Under the pieces are notes generated by a model. That model worked only from the letters and a program-made list of their open reading frames with translations. It was not told the origin of the DNA and did no database searches. The position numbers were made by a program, and so were the translations under genes. From Ruania albidiflava DSM 18029 (GTDB lineage: Bacteria > Actinomycetota > Actinomycetes > Actinomycetales > Beutenbergiaceae), in contig NZ_ATWL01000002.1 of NCBI RefSeq assembly GCF_000421225.1, positions 124,001-188,000 of the forward strand: a stretch of DNA of 64,000 nt, read 5' to 3'. Positions 41,313 through 50,972 of the stretch are shown here, piece by piece. Position 1 is the stretch's first letter; every line of letters starts with the position of its first letter.

Positions 41313-43626
41313 GAACACCAACACCGGGGTCGCCGGCATCGAATTGCAGATCGGTGGCATGACGTGCGCCTCGTGCGCGAACCGGATCGAGAAGAAGCTC
41401 AACAAGCTCGACGGTGTCACCGCGAGCGTGAACTACGCCACCGAGAAGGCCAGCGTCACCGGCCCCGACGACCTGGACCCGCAGGCCTTGATCGCGGAGG
41501 TCGAGAAAACCGGCTACACCGCCGCGCTTCCGGCACGTACCAAGGGCCACGGTGACAGTTCAGAGGATGAGGGCGAGTCGGCCGAGGACAGAGAGCTGCG
41601 TTCTCTGCGTCAGCGCCTCATCGGCGCCGCGGTCCTTGCGGTGCCGGTGATCGCGATGGCGATGATCCCAGCCTTGCAGTTCGACTACTGGGGCTTTGCC
41701 TCCCTCGTCCTCGCCGCCCCCGTCGTGGTCTGGGCCGGGTGGCCCTTCCACCGTGCCACGTGGATGAACCTCAAGCACGGTGCGGCCACGATGGACACGC
41801 TTATCTCTGTGGGCACGACCGCGGCGCTGATCTGGTCGATCGTGGCCCTGTTCTTCGGTACCGCCGGCCAGCCCGGCGTCACCCACTCCTTCGAGCTGGC
41901 CATCTCCCGCTCCGACGGGCTTGGGAACATCTACCTCGAAGTCGCCGCCGGGGTGATCACGTTCATCCTGATGGGCCGCTACTTCGAGAAGCGATCCAAG
42001 CGTCGCGCCGGGGCCGCTCTGCGCGCCCTGCTGGAACTGGGGGCAAAGGAAGTCTCGGTCCTGCGTGACGGCACCGAACAGCGTGTCTCCATCGACGAGC
42101 TGGCCGTCGGCGACGAGTTCGTCGTGCGACCTGGTGAGAAGATCGCCACCGACGGGACCATCACCTCCGGCAGCTCCGCGATCGACGCTTCCATGCTCAC
42201 CGGCGAATCCGTGCCGGTCGAAGTCTCAGAGGGCGACCCTGTCACAGGTGCGACCGTCAATGCCGGTGGCCGGCTCGTGGTGAAGGCGACCCGGGTGGGC
42301 TCGGATACCCAGCTGGCGCAGATGGCGAAGATGGTCGAGGACGCCCAGTCCGGCAAGGCTGAGATCCAGCGGCTGGCCGACCGTGTCTCCGGGGTGTTCG
42401 TGCCGATCGCGATCGCCATCGCCGTCGCGACCCTCGGGGCGTGGATCGGCGCAGGGTTCCCGCTGTCGGCCGGCTTCACCGCCGCCGTCGCCGTGCTGAT
42501 CATCGCCTGCCCCTGCGCTCTCGGCCTGGCCACGCCGACTGCCCTGCTGGTCGGCACCGGGCGCGGCGCGCAGATGGGCGTGCTCATCAAGGGCCCCGAA
42601 ACCCTCGAATCCACCCGCAAGGTCGACACGATCGTCCTCGACAAGACCGGCACCGTCACCACCGGGAAGATGACCCTGACCGACGTGATCGCCGCCGACG
42701 GGGTTGACCGTGACGAGCTGCTCAGGCTGGCCGGCGGTCTGGAGGACTACTCCGAGCACCCCATCGCCCAGGCCATCGCCACCGGAGCGACCACCGAGGT
42801 CGGTGACCTACCGGCACCGGAGTCCTTCGAGAACATCGAGGGTAAGGGTGTCCAAGGCGTTATCGACGGCCACGCGGTCCTGGCCGGCCGGGAGTCGCTG
42901 CTGGCGGACTGGTCGATCCACCTGGGCGACGACCTCCGGGTCGCGAAGCAGGCGGCGGAGGCCGAGGGTAAGACCGCGATTGCCATCGCCTGGGATGGTG
43001 CCGCACGCGGTGTGCTGGTCGTCTCCGACCAGATCAAGCCCACCAGCGCCCAAGCGATCGCACAGTTCAAGGAGCTCGGGCTGACCCCGGTGCTGCTGAC
43101 CGGCGATAACCAGGCCGTGGCTGAGCAGGTCGCCGCCGAGGTGGGCATCGATCAGGTGATTGCCGAAGTCATGCCCAAGGACAAGGTCGGTGTCGTCTCA
43201 AAGCTTCAGGACGAGGGCAAGGTCGTGGCCATGGTCGGCGACGGCGTCAACGACGCCCCCGCCCTCGCCCAGGCCGACCTCGGTCTGGCGATGGGCACCG
43301 GCACCGATGTGGCGATCGAGGCCGCCGACATCACCCTGGTCCGTGGCGACCTGCGCGCCGCCGCGGATGCGATCCGGCTGGCCCGGCGCACGCTACGGAC
43401 GATCAAGGCGAACCTGTTCTGGGCCTTCGCCTACAACACCGCCGCGATCCCACTGGCCGCCTTCGGGCTGCTCAACCCGATGCTCGCGGGGGCAGCGATG
43501 GCCCTCTCTTCGGTGTTCGTCGTGTCGAACAGCCTGAGGCTGCGGACCTTCAAGGCCCGCGCCGACGATGTCAGCGACCCGGCGCCTGCTGGCCCGGCGC
43601 AGGCCCGGGAGCCGGTGGCCGCCTGA
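41302..43626 (+). CDS. copA: Cu(I)-exporting P1B-1-type ATPase CopA
   Basis: A 774-residue ATPase. It has one N-terminal HMA domain with GGMTCASC (Cys22, Cys25), the membrane copper motif Cys403-Pro-Cys405 ([12 protein letters not shown]), phosphorylation site Asp447 (DKTGT), a conserved SEHP loop ([10 protein letters not shown]), and [20 protein letters not shown]. The CPC motif and single MxCxxC assign it to Cu(I) export. Met at 41302 is chosen because it starts a normal N-terminus and has AAGGAGAAGG upstream, overlapping the preceding gene. Confidence 0.96.
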   Translation: MTAENTNTGVAGIELQIGGMTCASCANRIEKKLNKLDGVTASVNYATEKASVTGPDDLDPQALIAEVEKTGYTAALPARTKGHGDSSEDEGESAEDRELRSLRQRLIGAAVLAVPVIAMAMIPALQFDYWGFASLVLAAPVVVWAGWPFHRATWMNLKHGAATMDTLISVGTTAALIWSIVALFFGTAGQPGVTHSFELAISRSDGLGNIYLEVAAGVITFILMGRYFEKRSKRRAGAALRALLELGAKEVSVLRDGTEQRVSIDELAVGDEFVVRPGEKIATDGTITSGSSAIDASMLTGESVPVEVSEGDPVTGATVNAGGRLVVKATRVGSDTQLAQMAKMVEDAQSGKAEIQRLADRVSGVFVPIAIAIAVATLGAWIGAGFPLSAGFTAAVAVLIIACPCALGLATPTALLVGTGRGAQMGVLIKGPETLESTRKVDTIVLDKTGTVTTGKMTLTDVIAADGVDRDELLRLAGGLEDYSEHPIAQAIATGATTEVGDLPAPESFENIEGKGVQGVIDGHAVLAGRESLLADWSIHLGDDLRVAKQAAEAEGKTAIAIAWDGAARGVLVVSDQIKPTSAQAIAQFKELGLTPVLLTGDNQAVAEQVAAEVGIDQVIAEVMPKDKVGVVSKLQDEGKVVAMVGDGVNDAPALAQADLGLAMGTGTDVAIEAADITLVRGDLRAAADAIRLARRTLRTIKANLFWAFAYNTAAIPLAAFGLLNPMLAGAAMALSSVFVVSNSLRLRTFKARADDVSDPAPAGPAQAREPVAA

Positions 43627-43667
43627 CCCATCCATCTGTCATCACCCAACGAGAAAGGACACACCTG

Positions 43668-43940
43668 ATGACTGCACATGAGAACCTCAACCTCACTGAC
43701 ACCTCGGGCTCCGCGGGAGGAAGCTGCTGCGGCCACGCGCCCAGCACCGACTCCGACGCGCAGGTCCCTGCCGCAGACATGGCCGAGTGCCCGGTCATGG
43801 TCGGCACCCCCGTCGTGAAGGCCGAGGCCGAAGCCGCCGGCCTCTTCCGCGACTACAAGGGTGAGCGGTACTGGCTGTGCTGCGGTTCCTGCGGGCCGCT
43901 CTTCGACGCCGACCCCGACCGGTACGTGGACGCCGCCTAA
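43668..43940 (+). CDS. YHS-domain protein
   Basis: A 90-residue soluble protein with a Cys-rich start (GGSCCGHAPS). A YHS-like domain follows: AECPVMVGTPVVKAEAEAAGLFRDYKGERYWLCCGSCGPLFDADPDRY. The four or more cysteines suggest metal transfer between the two flanking copper ATPases. YHS domains often stand inside or beside copper ATPases. ATG 43668 lies 42 bases after copA. Confidence 0.85.
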   Translation: MTAHENLNLTDTSGSAGGSCCGHAPSTDSDAQVPAADMAECPVMVGTPVVKAEAEAAGLFRDYKGERYWLCCGSCGPLFDADPDRYVDAA

Positions 43941-44014
43941 CACCCCACGAGCGAGGAACCCGGCTCGTGCGGTGCGCAACCGAAGACGAGCCGGGTTCCC
44001 CCTCACTCGCCATA

Positions 44015-44029
44015 TACCCGTACCGGGTA
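44015..44029. promoter_or_regulatory. CsoR box upstream of copB-csoR
   Basis: TACCC-GTACC-GGGTA at 44015-44029, the same 5-5-5 layout as the box before copZ. It sits 19 bases before copB, so it should make copB-csoR a second CsoR-controlled transcript with autoregulation of csoR. Confidence 0.8.
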
Positions 44030-44047
44030 ACAGATAGGAGCATCACG

Positions 44048-46309
44048 ATGCGCCCCGATCACCACCGCACGCAGACATCGTCAGCGGCACACGAGGAACA
44101 CGCAGGCCATCCCGGGAAGCACCCGGGCCATACCGATCACAGCGCCGAGCACGCCGGCAGCGAGGGCCACACCGACCACCACCACGAGCACTCCGACCAC
44201 GCCGGCACGGACCATGAGCCTGCACACCGCGAGAAGCACGTCGACCACCAGGATCATCACGGTCAAGCCGGCCAGCATCACGCCGGGCACGAGGACCACG
44301 GCGGTCACGCCGGCCACGGCGACCACGTCGGGCAGTTCCGGCGACTGTTCTGGATCATGCTCGTCCTGGCCATCCCGGTGGTGGGGTTCAACGAGATGTT
44401 CGCCGACCTCCTCGGCTACCAGCTCCCCGACGCCGGATGGGTGTGGTGGGTCTCCCCGGTCTTGGGCACCGTGATGTATCTCTGGGGCGGCCGGCCGTTC
44501 CTGACCGGCGCGCTTTCCGAGATCCGCGCCCGCCAACCCGGCATGATGCTTCTCATCGGTCTGGCGATCACCGTGGCGTTCATCGCCTCCTGGGGCGCCA
44601 GCCTGGGCTTGCTGGACCATCAGCTGAACTTCTGGTGGGAACTGGCGCTGCTGGTCGTCATCATGCTGCTGGGCCACTGGATCGAGATGCGCTCCCTGGC
44701 ACAGACCACCTCCGCTCTCGATTCCTTGGCGGCCCTGCTACCCGACGAGGCCGAGAAGGTCGACGGCGACGACGTGGTCAAAGTCGCTCCGGCCGACCTC
44801 GCGGTCGGTGACATCGTCATCGTGCGCCCCGGCGCCTCTGTGCCCGCCGACGGCAGGATCACCGACGGCTCGGCCAGCATGGACGAATCCATGGTCACCG
44901 GCGAATCCAAGTCCGTCCGACGCGAGACCGGTGAGCAGGTGGTCGCCGGCACGGTGGCCACTGATTCAGGCTTGCGGGTCGAGGTCACCGCCATCGGCGA
45001 GGACACCGCCCTGGCAGGTATCCAGAAACTGGTGGCCGACGCGCAAGCATCGTCCTCGCGCGCCCAGCGCATCGCCGACACGGCGGCGGCCTGGTTGTTC
45101 TGGTTCGCACTCGGCGCAGCCGCGATCACCGCCGTGATCTGGAGTGTTCTGGGGATGCCGGATGCGGCGGTGGTGCGCACGATCGCCGTGCTGGTGATCG
45201 CCTGCCCGCACGCGCTGGGACTGGCGATCCCGCTGGTGGTCTCGATCGCCACCGAACGCGCCGCCCGCGGCGGAGTGCTGGTCAAGGACCGCCTCGCGCT
45301 GGAGTCGATGCGAACAGTGGACACCGTCCTGTTCGACAAGACCGGCACCCTGACCAAGGGCGAGCCCACCGTCACCGGGATCGAACCGATCGAGGGACAC
45401 ACCGAAGACGAGGTGCTGGCTCTGGCCGCAGCGGCCGAGACCGACAGCGAGCACCCGCTCGCCAGGGCCGTGGTCGGGGCGGCGCGCGCCCGTGAGCTGG
45501 ACGTGTCCAAGGCGACCGACTTCTCCTCCTCGCCGGCAGTTGGAGTGAAGGCGACAGTGGGCGGCACGGTGGTCGAGGTCGGCGGCCCCTACCTCCTCGA
45601 CGAGCATGGCCTCGACGAACTCCCCGTCGCCGATCAGTGGCGCACCGAGGGTGCGATCATCCTCCACATCCTCTCCGACGGTCAGGTGATCGGTGCCCTG
45701 CGGTTGGCCGATGAGATCCGGTCGGAGTCCCGTGACGCCGTCGACGCGCTCCACGCCGCCGGCGCGCAGGTCGTCATGATCACCGGCGACGCCCAGGCGG
45801 TGGCCGACACCGTCGCGAACGAACTCGGCATCGACCGAGTCTTCGCCGGGGTCCGGCCCGAGGACAAGGCCGCCAAGGTCGCCGAACTCCAGCACGAGGG
45901 CCGCAAGGTGGCCATGGTCGGCGATGGAGTCAACGACGCTCCGGCCCTGGCCCAGGCCGATGTCGGCATCGCCATCGGCGCCGGCACCGACGTGGCCATC
46001 GGCTCCGCCGGAGTCATCCTGGCCAGCTCGGACCCGCGTTCGGTGCTCTCGGTCATCGACCTCTCTCGGGCCTCATACCGGAAGATGAAGCAGAACCTCT
46101 GGTGGGCTGCCGGCTACAACCTCATCTCCGTCCCGATGGCAGCCGGCGTCCTCGCACCGATCGGATTCGTTCTGCCGATGAGCGTTGGCGCGATCCTGAT
46201 GTCCGCCTCGACCGTGGTGGTCGCGCTCAACGCCCAGTTGCTGCGCCGGCTCGACCTGACGCCTGAGGCCAGCACGGCCAAGACCCTTGACCGCGCGGCA
46301 ACCAGATAA
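44048..46309 (+). CDS. copB: P1B-3-type copper ATPase CopB, His-rich N-terminus
   Basis: A 753-residue ATPase with no HMA domain. The first about 95 residues contain dozens of histidines (HTDHHHEHSDH, HQDHHGQAGQHHAGHEDHGG) likely to bind or sense Cu. The membrane motif is Cys386-Pro-His388 (IACPHALGLAIP), the P1B-3 signature, with Asp430 in DKTGT and [23 protein letters not shown] ATPases export Cu(II) or Cu(I). Combined with CopA it gives two export pumps. Start ATG 44048 with AGGAG upstream, just after the CsoR box. Confidence 0.95.
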   Translation: MRPDHHRTQTSSAAHEEHAGHPGKHPGHTDHSAEHAGSEGHTDHHHEHSDHAGTDHEPAHREKHVDHQDHHGQAGQHHAGHEDHGGHAGHGDHVGQFRRLFWIMLVLAIPVVGFNEMFADLLGYQLPDAGWVWWVSPVLGTVMYLWGGRPFLTGALSEIRARQPGMMLLIGLAITVAFIASWGASLGLLDHQLNFWWELALLVVIMLLGHWIEMRSLAQTTSALDSLAALLPDEAEKVDGDDVVKVAPADLAVGDIVIVRPGASVPADGRITDGSASMDESMVTGESKSVRRETGEQVVAGTVATDSGLRVEVTAIGEDTALAGIQKLVADAQASSSRAQRIADTAAAWLFWFALGAAAITAVIWSVLGMPDAAVVRTIAVLVIACPHALGLAIPLVVSIATERAARGGVLVKDRLALESMRTVDTVLFDKTGTLTKGEPTVTGIEPIEGHTEDEVLALAAAAETDSEHPLARAVVGAARARELDVSKATDFSSSPAVGVKATVGGTVVEVGGPYLLDEHGLDELPVADQWRTEGAIILHILSDGQVIGALRLADEIRSESRDAVDALHAAGAQVVMITGDAQAVADTVANELGIDRVFAGVRPEDKAAKVAELQHEGRKVAMVGDGVNDAPALAQADVGIAIGAGTDVAIGSAGVILASSDPRSVLSVIDLSRASYRKMKQNLWWAAGYNLISVPMAAGVLAPIGFVLPMSVGAILMSASTVVVALNAQLLRRLDLTPEASTAKTLDRAATR

Positions 46310-46356
46310 GCACTGTCCCCTCCCGGAGCGGACACCATACAAACAGGAGAAATACG

Positions 46357-46671
46357 ATGGAAACCATCACCACGCCAACGGCCGAAGCCAGCCACGGCTA
46401 CATCAATGACAAGGACCGCTACCTGGCTCGTCTCAAGCGCATCGAGGGCCAGGCACGCGGCATCCACCGAATGATCGATGAGGACACCTACTGCATCGAC
46501 ATTCTCACCCAGATCAGCGCCCTGACTTCCGCCCTGGAGAACGTCGCCCTCGGCTTGCTCGACGACCATCTCAAGCACTGCGTCGTGGACGCCGCCAAGG
46601 CTGGCGGGCCACAGGCCGAGGAGAAGATCAAGGAAGCCTCCGACGCCATCGCTCGACTGGTCAAGTCGTAA
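46357..46671 (+). CDS. csoR: Copper-sensing repressor CsoR
   Basis: A 104-residue all-helical CsoR/RcnR-family repressor. The Cu(I) ligands Cys46, His71 and Cys75 are spaced as in the family (C-x24-H-x3-C) in DTYCIDIL and DDHLKHC, with RLKRIEGQARGIHRMI at the DNA-binding face. It is 47 bases downstream of copB without a separate box, so it is probably co-transcribed and autoregulated. ATG 46357 has ACAGGAGA upstream. Confidence 0.95.
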   Translation: METITTPTAEASHGYINDKDRYLARLKRIEGQARGIHRMIDEDTYCIDILTQISALTSALENVALGLLDDHLKHCVVDAAKAGGPQAEEKIKEASDAIARLVKS

Positions 46672-46961
46672 GGGACCACGGTCGCATGCGCTCTTCAAAC
46701 ATCATCGTCAGGGCATTGTCACTTGCCACGGAAATCGTGACCTTCCGCGCCTCAACTTCTGGCGACGCGAGCTGGCGGGCCTCCAGCACCACGGGACGCA
46801 CTCAGTGGGTGTTGGAAGTCACCATTCGCGCCGTGAAAGCCTGCTGCTGAGGCCAGCCTCGGCGCCCGCCCGTGAGGCATCCCGGCATCCCATACGTGTC
46901 CCGCGTCAGGGGAACCGGAAGCGCTGGCCGTCAGGACGAGTCGCAGCTCCGGTGAGTCGAG

Positions 46962-47885
46962 ATGGCGGCCCTCGATACGCTCGATCTCGACCGGTTCGCG
47001 CCGGTCGTCGCACGAACGCGAGCAATACACCGCCCCATCGTGCCCGTGGCCTATGACTGCGTGAAACTGATCTTCGTCCGCGCCGGCTCAGCAATATTGC
47101 TTAGCGAGTTTGGTGAGAGACCGGTGGCCGTCGGTGACGTCGTCGTGTTAGGAGCCAACACTCTGTGTGGCAGTGAACCTGAATGCTCGATCACGGTGAC
47201 CACCCTCTACCTCGATCACGACTACGTCGTGGATCAAGTGTTCTGGCAGTATGCTGCACAGCTGGCAGATCGATGGGACGCGCAGGACTTCGCCGAGAAG
47301 CTGTATTCGGAGCCAGCCCAGATACTGCACCTCGGCGAAGACCGCGCCGGGATGCTCATGCCCTGGCTCGATGAACTCGTTGCACTGAGCATCGACGGCC
47401 CCTCCCCAGAACGGTTCTACCGGCTGCAAGCGCTGCTCTTTGCCGTACTGGACGTGGTAACCCCGTACGTGAGAACAACCGCGACGCGGCGATCGCCAAC
47501 ACAACGCCAATCGATGCGACCCAGCCTCCCACGCCACCGTAGGTTCGCGCCCCTACGGGCCGAGGCCCAGGCCGCTGCCGACCTGCTGCGCGCTGACCAT
47601 GCGCGCCGATGGACGTTGCGAGAACTTGCCGGCGCCGTGCACCTCTCCCCATCCCAGCTCGGGCGCGTGTTCGTCGATGCCTACGGTAAGACCCCGATGA
47701 CGTACCTGACCACGCTACGGGCCGAGCACCTGGCCCGGGTGCTGCGCGAGACCGACCTGCCCATCGAACAGGCCATGGCCGAGGTTGGATGGCACAGCCG
47801 CGGCCACGCCGCCCGTCTGTTCCGCCAGGCCGTCGGGCTCACGCCCACCCGCTACCGCGAACGTAGCCGACACTCCCGCGCCTGA
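46962..47885 (+). CDS. AraC-family transcriptional regulator
   Basis: A 307-residue protein. The N-terminal cupin-like sensing domain (VKLIFVRAGSAILLSEFGERPVAVGDVVVLGANTL) is linked to a C-terminal double HTH: WTLRELAGAVHLSPSQLGRVFVDAYGKTPMTYLTTLRAEHLARVLRE and IEQAMAEVGWHSRGHAARLFRQAVGLTPTRYRER. AraC proteins like this are frequent next to the ArdC/primase block of actinobacterial elements, where they may control the backbone genes. Target and ligand are unknown. The 290 bases before it hold no other gene. Confidence 0.88.
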   Translation: MAALDTLDLDRFAPVVARTRAIHRPIVPVAYDCVKLIFVRAGSAILLSEFGERPVAVGDVVVLGANTLCGSEPECSITVTTLYLDHDYVVDQVFWQYAAQLADRWDAQDFAEKLYSEPAQILHLGEDRAGMLMPWLDELVALSIDGPSPERFYRLQALLFAVLDVVTPYVRTTATRRSPTQRQSMRPSLPRHRRFAPLRAEAQAAADLLRADHARRWTLRELAGAVHLSPSQLGRVFVDAYGKTPMTYLTTLRAEHLARVLRETDLPIEQAMAEVGWHSRGHAARLFRQAVGLTPTRYRERSRHSRA

Positions 47886-48118
47886 TCGGATGATTCGCAT
47901 TAGCGCATTTTCGATACGCGTATCGGCATCATCGGCCCTTCTCGGCCCACTGCCGAGTTTCCAGTTGGTAGTCCGGTAAGGACTCGTCGGGTTTATCACT
48001 TGTGCCTGACGGTCACCGCGTCGTTGTCCGTCTCGTCCGTGCTGGTGATCCCGGCGTACCTGGGGGTTACCGAGCCTGTTCGGCTCGGTGTCCAGGGTAG
48101 CAGGAGGAGACGGCGACG

Positions 48119-49237
48119 ATGGCCACGACACGGGAAAACTCTCAGGCGGCGCGGGAGGCGAAGCTCGACGAGCTGCACGAGAAGCTGACCGGCGCCGTCG
48201 AGCGGCTGGTCTCTGGGGAGGACTGGGCGCGAGCGCTCGCGTTCGCGGCGCGGTTCAGGGCCAGATCGTTCTCGAACACGCTGCTGATCTGGGCCCAGCA
48301 CCAAGCGGCCTTCGAGGCGGGCCGGGTGCCGGAGCCGATGCCGTCGTATGTGGCCGGGTACCGGCAGTGGCAGACCCTGGGCCGGCAGGTCGAGAAAGGC
48401 CAGTCCGGGTACCAGATTCTCGCCCCGGTCACCGGCCGGTTCGCCTCCTCGAACCCGGCTGATGCGGAGTCGTGGCGGCGCCTGGGCAAGGGCGAGAAGC
48501 CGCGGCCGGGCGAGGTGGTCCGGTCGAAGATGATCACCGCCAAGCCCGCCTATGTCTGGGATGCCTCCCAAACGTCCGGGGAGCCAATCCCGGAGCCGCC
48601 GGCGCCGACGCTGCTGGGAGGCGAAGCCCCCACCGGTCTGTGGGACGGGCTGGCCGACCACGTGCGCGCGCAGGGGTTTGAGGTGGTGCGGGTGCCGCAC
48701 GAGGGCATGATCCACGGCGCCAACGGCGTCACCGATTACACCGCGAAGACGGTGGCGGTCCGGGAGAACATGGACCCCGCCGCGCAGGTCAAGACGCTCG
48801 CCCACGAACTGGGTCACGTCCTGCTGCACGGCCCCGACAACGACGAGGCGCGTCAGCATCGTGGCATCGGGGAGGTCGAGGCGGAATCGGTCGCGCTGAT
48901 GATCGGCGCCGCTCACGGTATGGACACCTCCGGGTACACGATCCCTTACGTCTCCACGTGGGCCGCGCGAGTGGACGGCAAGGAGCCCGGCGAGATCGTC
49001 AAGGCCACCGGGGAGCGGGTCCGCAAGACGGCACTGTCGATCCTGGAACGGCTCGACACGGCACAGGTCACCGACGGCGCCCCGCCCGGCCTGGACCGCG
49101 ACGCACCACAGCGCGAGGCGACCTCCCGCAAGCAGCCGACCCACGATGCCCCGGAGTCACGTCGGGTCACACCGCTGCCCGAGCCCGCGCCCCGAACGGT
49201 CACCGCGTCCGCGACGACACCGGCGAGGGCGTTGTGA
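48119..49237 (+). CDS. ArdC-like antirestriction protein with ImmA/IrrE-type peptidase motif
   Basis: A 372-residue protein. The N-terminal ArdC ssDNA-binding region has LVSGEDWARALAFAARFRARSFSNTLLIWAQ and YRQWQTLGRQVEKGQSGYQI. A C-terminal zinc-protease motif KTLAHELGHVLLHG (HELGH) carries a downstream acidic stretch GEVEAESVALM that could give the third ligand. ArdC proteins protect incoming conjugative DNA from restriction. ATG 48119 has GAGGAGACGGCG upstream. First of a tightly overlapping backbone operon: its stop overlaps the next start (GTGA). Confidence 0.85.
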   Translation: MATTRENSQAAREAKLDELHEKLTGAVERLVSGEDWARALAFAARFRARSFSNTLLIWAQHQAAFEAGRVPEPMPSYVAGYRQWQTLGRQVEKGQSGYQILAPVTGRFASSNPADAESWRRLGKGEKPRPGEVVRSKMITAKPAYVWDASQTSGEPIPEPPAPTLLGGEAPTGLWDGLADHVRAQGFEVVRVPHEGMIHGANGVTDYTAKTVAVRENMDPAAQVKTLAHELGHVLLHGPDNDEARQHRGIGEVEAESVALMIGAAHGMDTSGYTIPYVSTWAARVDGKEPGEIVKATGERVRKTALSILERLDTAQVTDGAPPGLDRDAPQREATSRKQPTHDAPESRRVTPLPEPAPRTVTASATTPARAL

Positions 49238-50178
49238 CGCCCGCGGTAGAGGCTGTCGCCCGCGTGCTGAGACGCGCCGCCAGCCCGTGGCCGGTCTCGG
49301 CAGTGGCACGGGAACTGGCCGCCGCCGGGGTGCCCGTCTTTCCGTGCCTGCCCGGCGGCAAGCGTCCCCTGACGACGCATGGTTTCCACGACGCCACCAC
49401 CGACCTCGAACAGATCACGGCGTGGTGGCGTGAGCATCCGGAGGCGAACCTCGCCGTGCCCACCGGCGCCGCGTCCGGGCTGGTGGTGGTCGATGTCGAC
49501 GTTCACGGGCCCGTCGACGGGTACCGGGCGTTCGATCACGCCCACCGGGCGGGGCTGGTGTCGGGGTGGGCGTTCCTGGTGTCGACGCCGTCGGCTGGGA
49601 TGCACGCCTACTACCCGGCAACCCCAGACCGGGACCAGCGGTCGTGGCAGGCCGCGCGCGCCGGCATCGACTTCCGTGGTGACGGCGGGTACATCGTCGT
49701 CCCACCCTCGACCGTGTCCACCGCCCGCAGGAGCGCCGGCTACCGGGTGCGGCGGATCAACGCCGGTGTGCCGTCGGTGCTCGACGCCGATCAGCTGCGA
49801 GAGTTCCTCGACCCGCGCCCCACACCCCGCCGCACTTGGGGTCGGGAGGTGGAGCAGTCGGCGGATGCGTCCCGGCTGGCGGCGTGGGTTGCCGGCCGCG
49901 CCGAAGGGGAACGGAACCGAGGCTTGTTCTGGGCCGCCTGCCGGCTCGCGGAGAACGGCGTTCCGGCACCGGATGCGCTCGATGTGCTCGCGGCCGCGGC
50001 GTCGCAGGTGGGCCTGGGTGAGCGCGAGATCACCGCGACCGTCCGCTCCGCCTACCGCACTGCCCAACCCCGACCCTCGGCGCCGCCGGTGCAGCGCGGC
50101 TCACCAGCGGCGGCTGACGGCTGGTTCACTCACGACGGCGCCGTACGGCTGTCGTCTCCGACGCGGAGACTGTCATGA
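49234..50178 (+). CDS. Bifunctional DNA primase/polymerase (prim-pol domain)
   Basis: A 314-residue protein with the AEP prim-pol core. VFPCLPGGKRPLTTHGFHDATTD is followed by NLAVPTGAASGLVVVDVDVHG (catalytic Asp pair), TPSAGMHAYYP and GIDFRGDGGYIVVPPS. The C-terminal part (RNRGLFWAACRLAENG) resembles the PriCT-like helical module. It would prime replication of the excised or transferred element. GTG 49234 overlaps the ArdC stop; the 3' end overlaps the DUF2637 gene (ATGA). Confidence 0.9.
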   Translation: MTPAVEAVARVLRRAASPWPVSAVARELAAAGVPVFPCLPGGKRPLTTHGFHDATTDLEQITAWWREHPEANLAVPTGAASGLVVVDVDVHGPVDGYRAFDHAHRAGLVSGWAFLVSTPSAGMHAYYPATPDRDQRSWQAARAGIDFRGDGGYIVVPPSTVSTARRSAGYRVRRINAGVPSVLDADQLREFLDPRPTPRRTWGREVEQSADASRLAAWVAGRAEGERNRGLFWAACRLAENGVPAPDALDVLAAAASQVGLGEREITATVRSAYRTAQPRPSAPPVQRGSPAAADGWFTHDGAVRLSSPTRRLS

Positions 50179-50972
50179 GCATTCCTGCCGCGGCGAAGCA
50201 CAGGAGCCGACATTGGGCGGTGGTGACCGCGGTGGCCGGGACGGTGTTCATCGCCGCCGGCGCGTTCTGGCTGTCGTTCACGGCGCTGGCTGATCTCGCT
50301 GCTCGTTCGGGGGTCGGTGGTTCGCAGGCGTGGGCGTGGCCGCTGATCGTCGACGGCATCATTGTGGTCGCCACCGTCGCCGTGGTCGCCCTGGCCGGCC
50401 AGCGCTCGGCGTGGTATCCGTGGGCGCTGTTGATCGGCGGCGCCGCCGTGTCGGTGACTGCGAACGCCATCCACGCCGTCGTCGCCGCGGATGCCGATGT
50501 CCCCGGAGTGCTGGCCGCGGCCGTCGCCGCGGTGCCACCCGTGGTGCTGCTGGCGATCACCCACCTGACCGTCATCCTCACCCGACCACAACCGATCACC
50601 GACCCGTCCGTGTCCAATGACGACGCCGTGCCCAGTGACACGTCCCCGTCGGTCGAGAAGTCCCGCTGGGGCGGGGTGCCGGTACCGGAGTCGGGAGCGT
50701 GGCAGTCGGCAGAGGCTCAGGCGTTCGTCGCCTTGCCGGCGCCAACGCCGGAAGCGATCGACCTGGCATCGGCGCACGAGAGCGCTGAGCCGTCGGCCGG
50801 ACCCCGGGCGGTCCTCCCGGATCGGCGTGCCCGGGCGGCAAAGCTACGCGGACAGGGGTGGTCGAACAAGAAGATCGCGCGAGAACTCGGCGTGCATCCC
50901 TCCACGGTGGGCCGCTGGTTCACCGCGGCGCACCTTCCCGACAGCACCGATGTTGAGGAGGCGATCCCATGA
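50175..50972 (+). CDS. DUF2637 membrane protein with C-terminal HTH
   Basis: The protein has 265 residues. Four membrane helices cover about residues 14-135 (VTAVAGTVFIAAGAFWLSFTAL, WPLIVDGIIVVATVAVVAL, ALLIGGAAVSVTANAIHAVV, AAAVAAVPPVVLLAITHLTVIL), the DUF2637 pattern seen in plasmid spread (Spd) proteins. A disordered linker leads to an HTH at about 225-255 (WSNKKIARELGVHPSTVGRWF). A membrane protein carrying a DNA-binding domain suggests tethering of element DNA at the membrane. Both ends overlap neighbours by 4 bases. Confidence 0.85.
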   Translation: MSIPAAAKHRSRHWAVVTAVAGTVFIAAGAFWLSFTALADLAARSGVGGSQAWAWPLIVDGIIVVATVAVVALAGQRSAWYPWALLIGGAAVSVTANAIHAVVAADADVPGVLAAAVAAVPPVVLLAITHLTVILTRPQPITDPSVSNDDAVPSDTSPSVEKSRWGGVPVPESGAWQSAEAQAFVALPAPTPEAIDLASAHESAEPSAGPRAVLPDRRARAAKLRGQGWSNKKIARELGVHPSTVGRWFTAAHLPDSTDVEEAIP

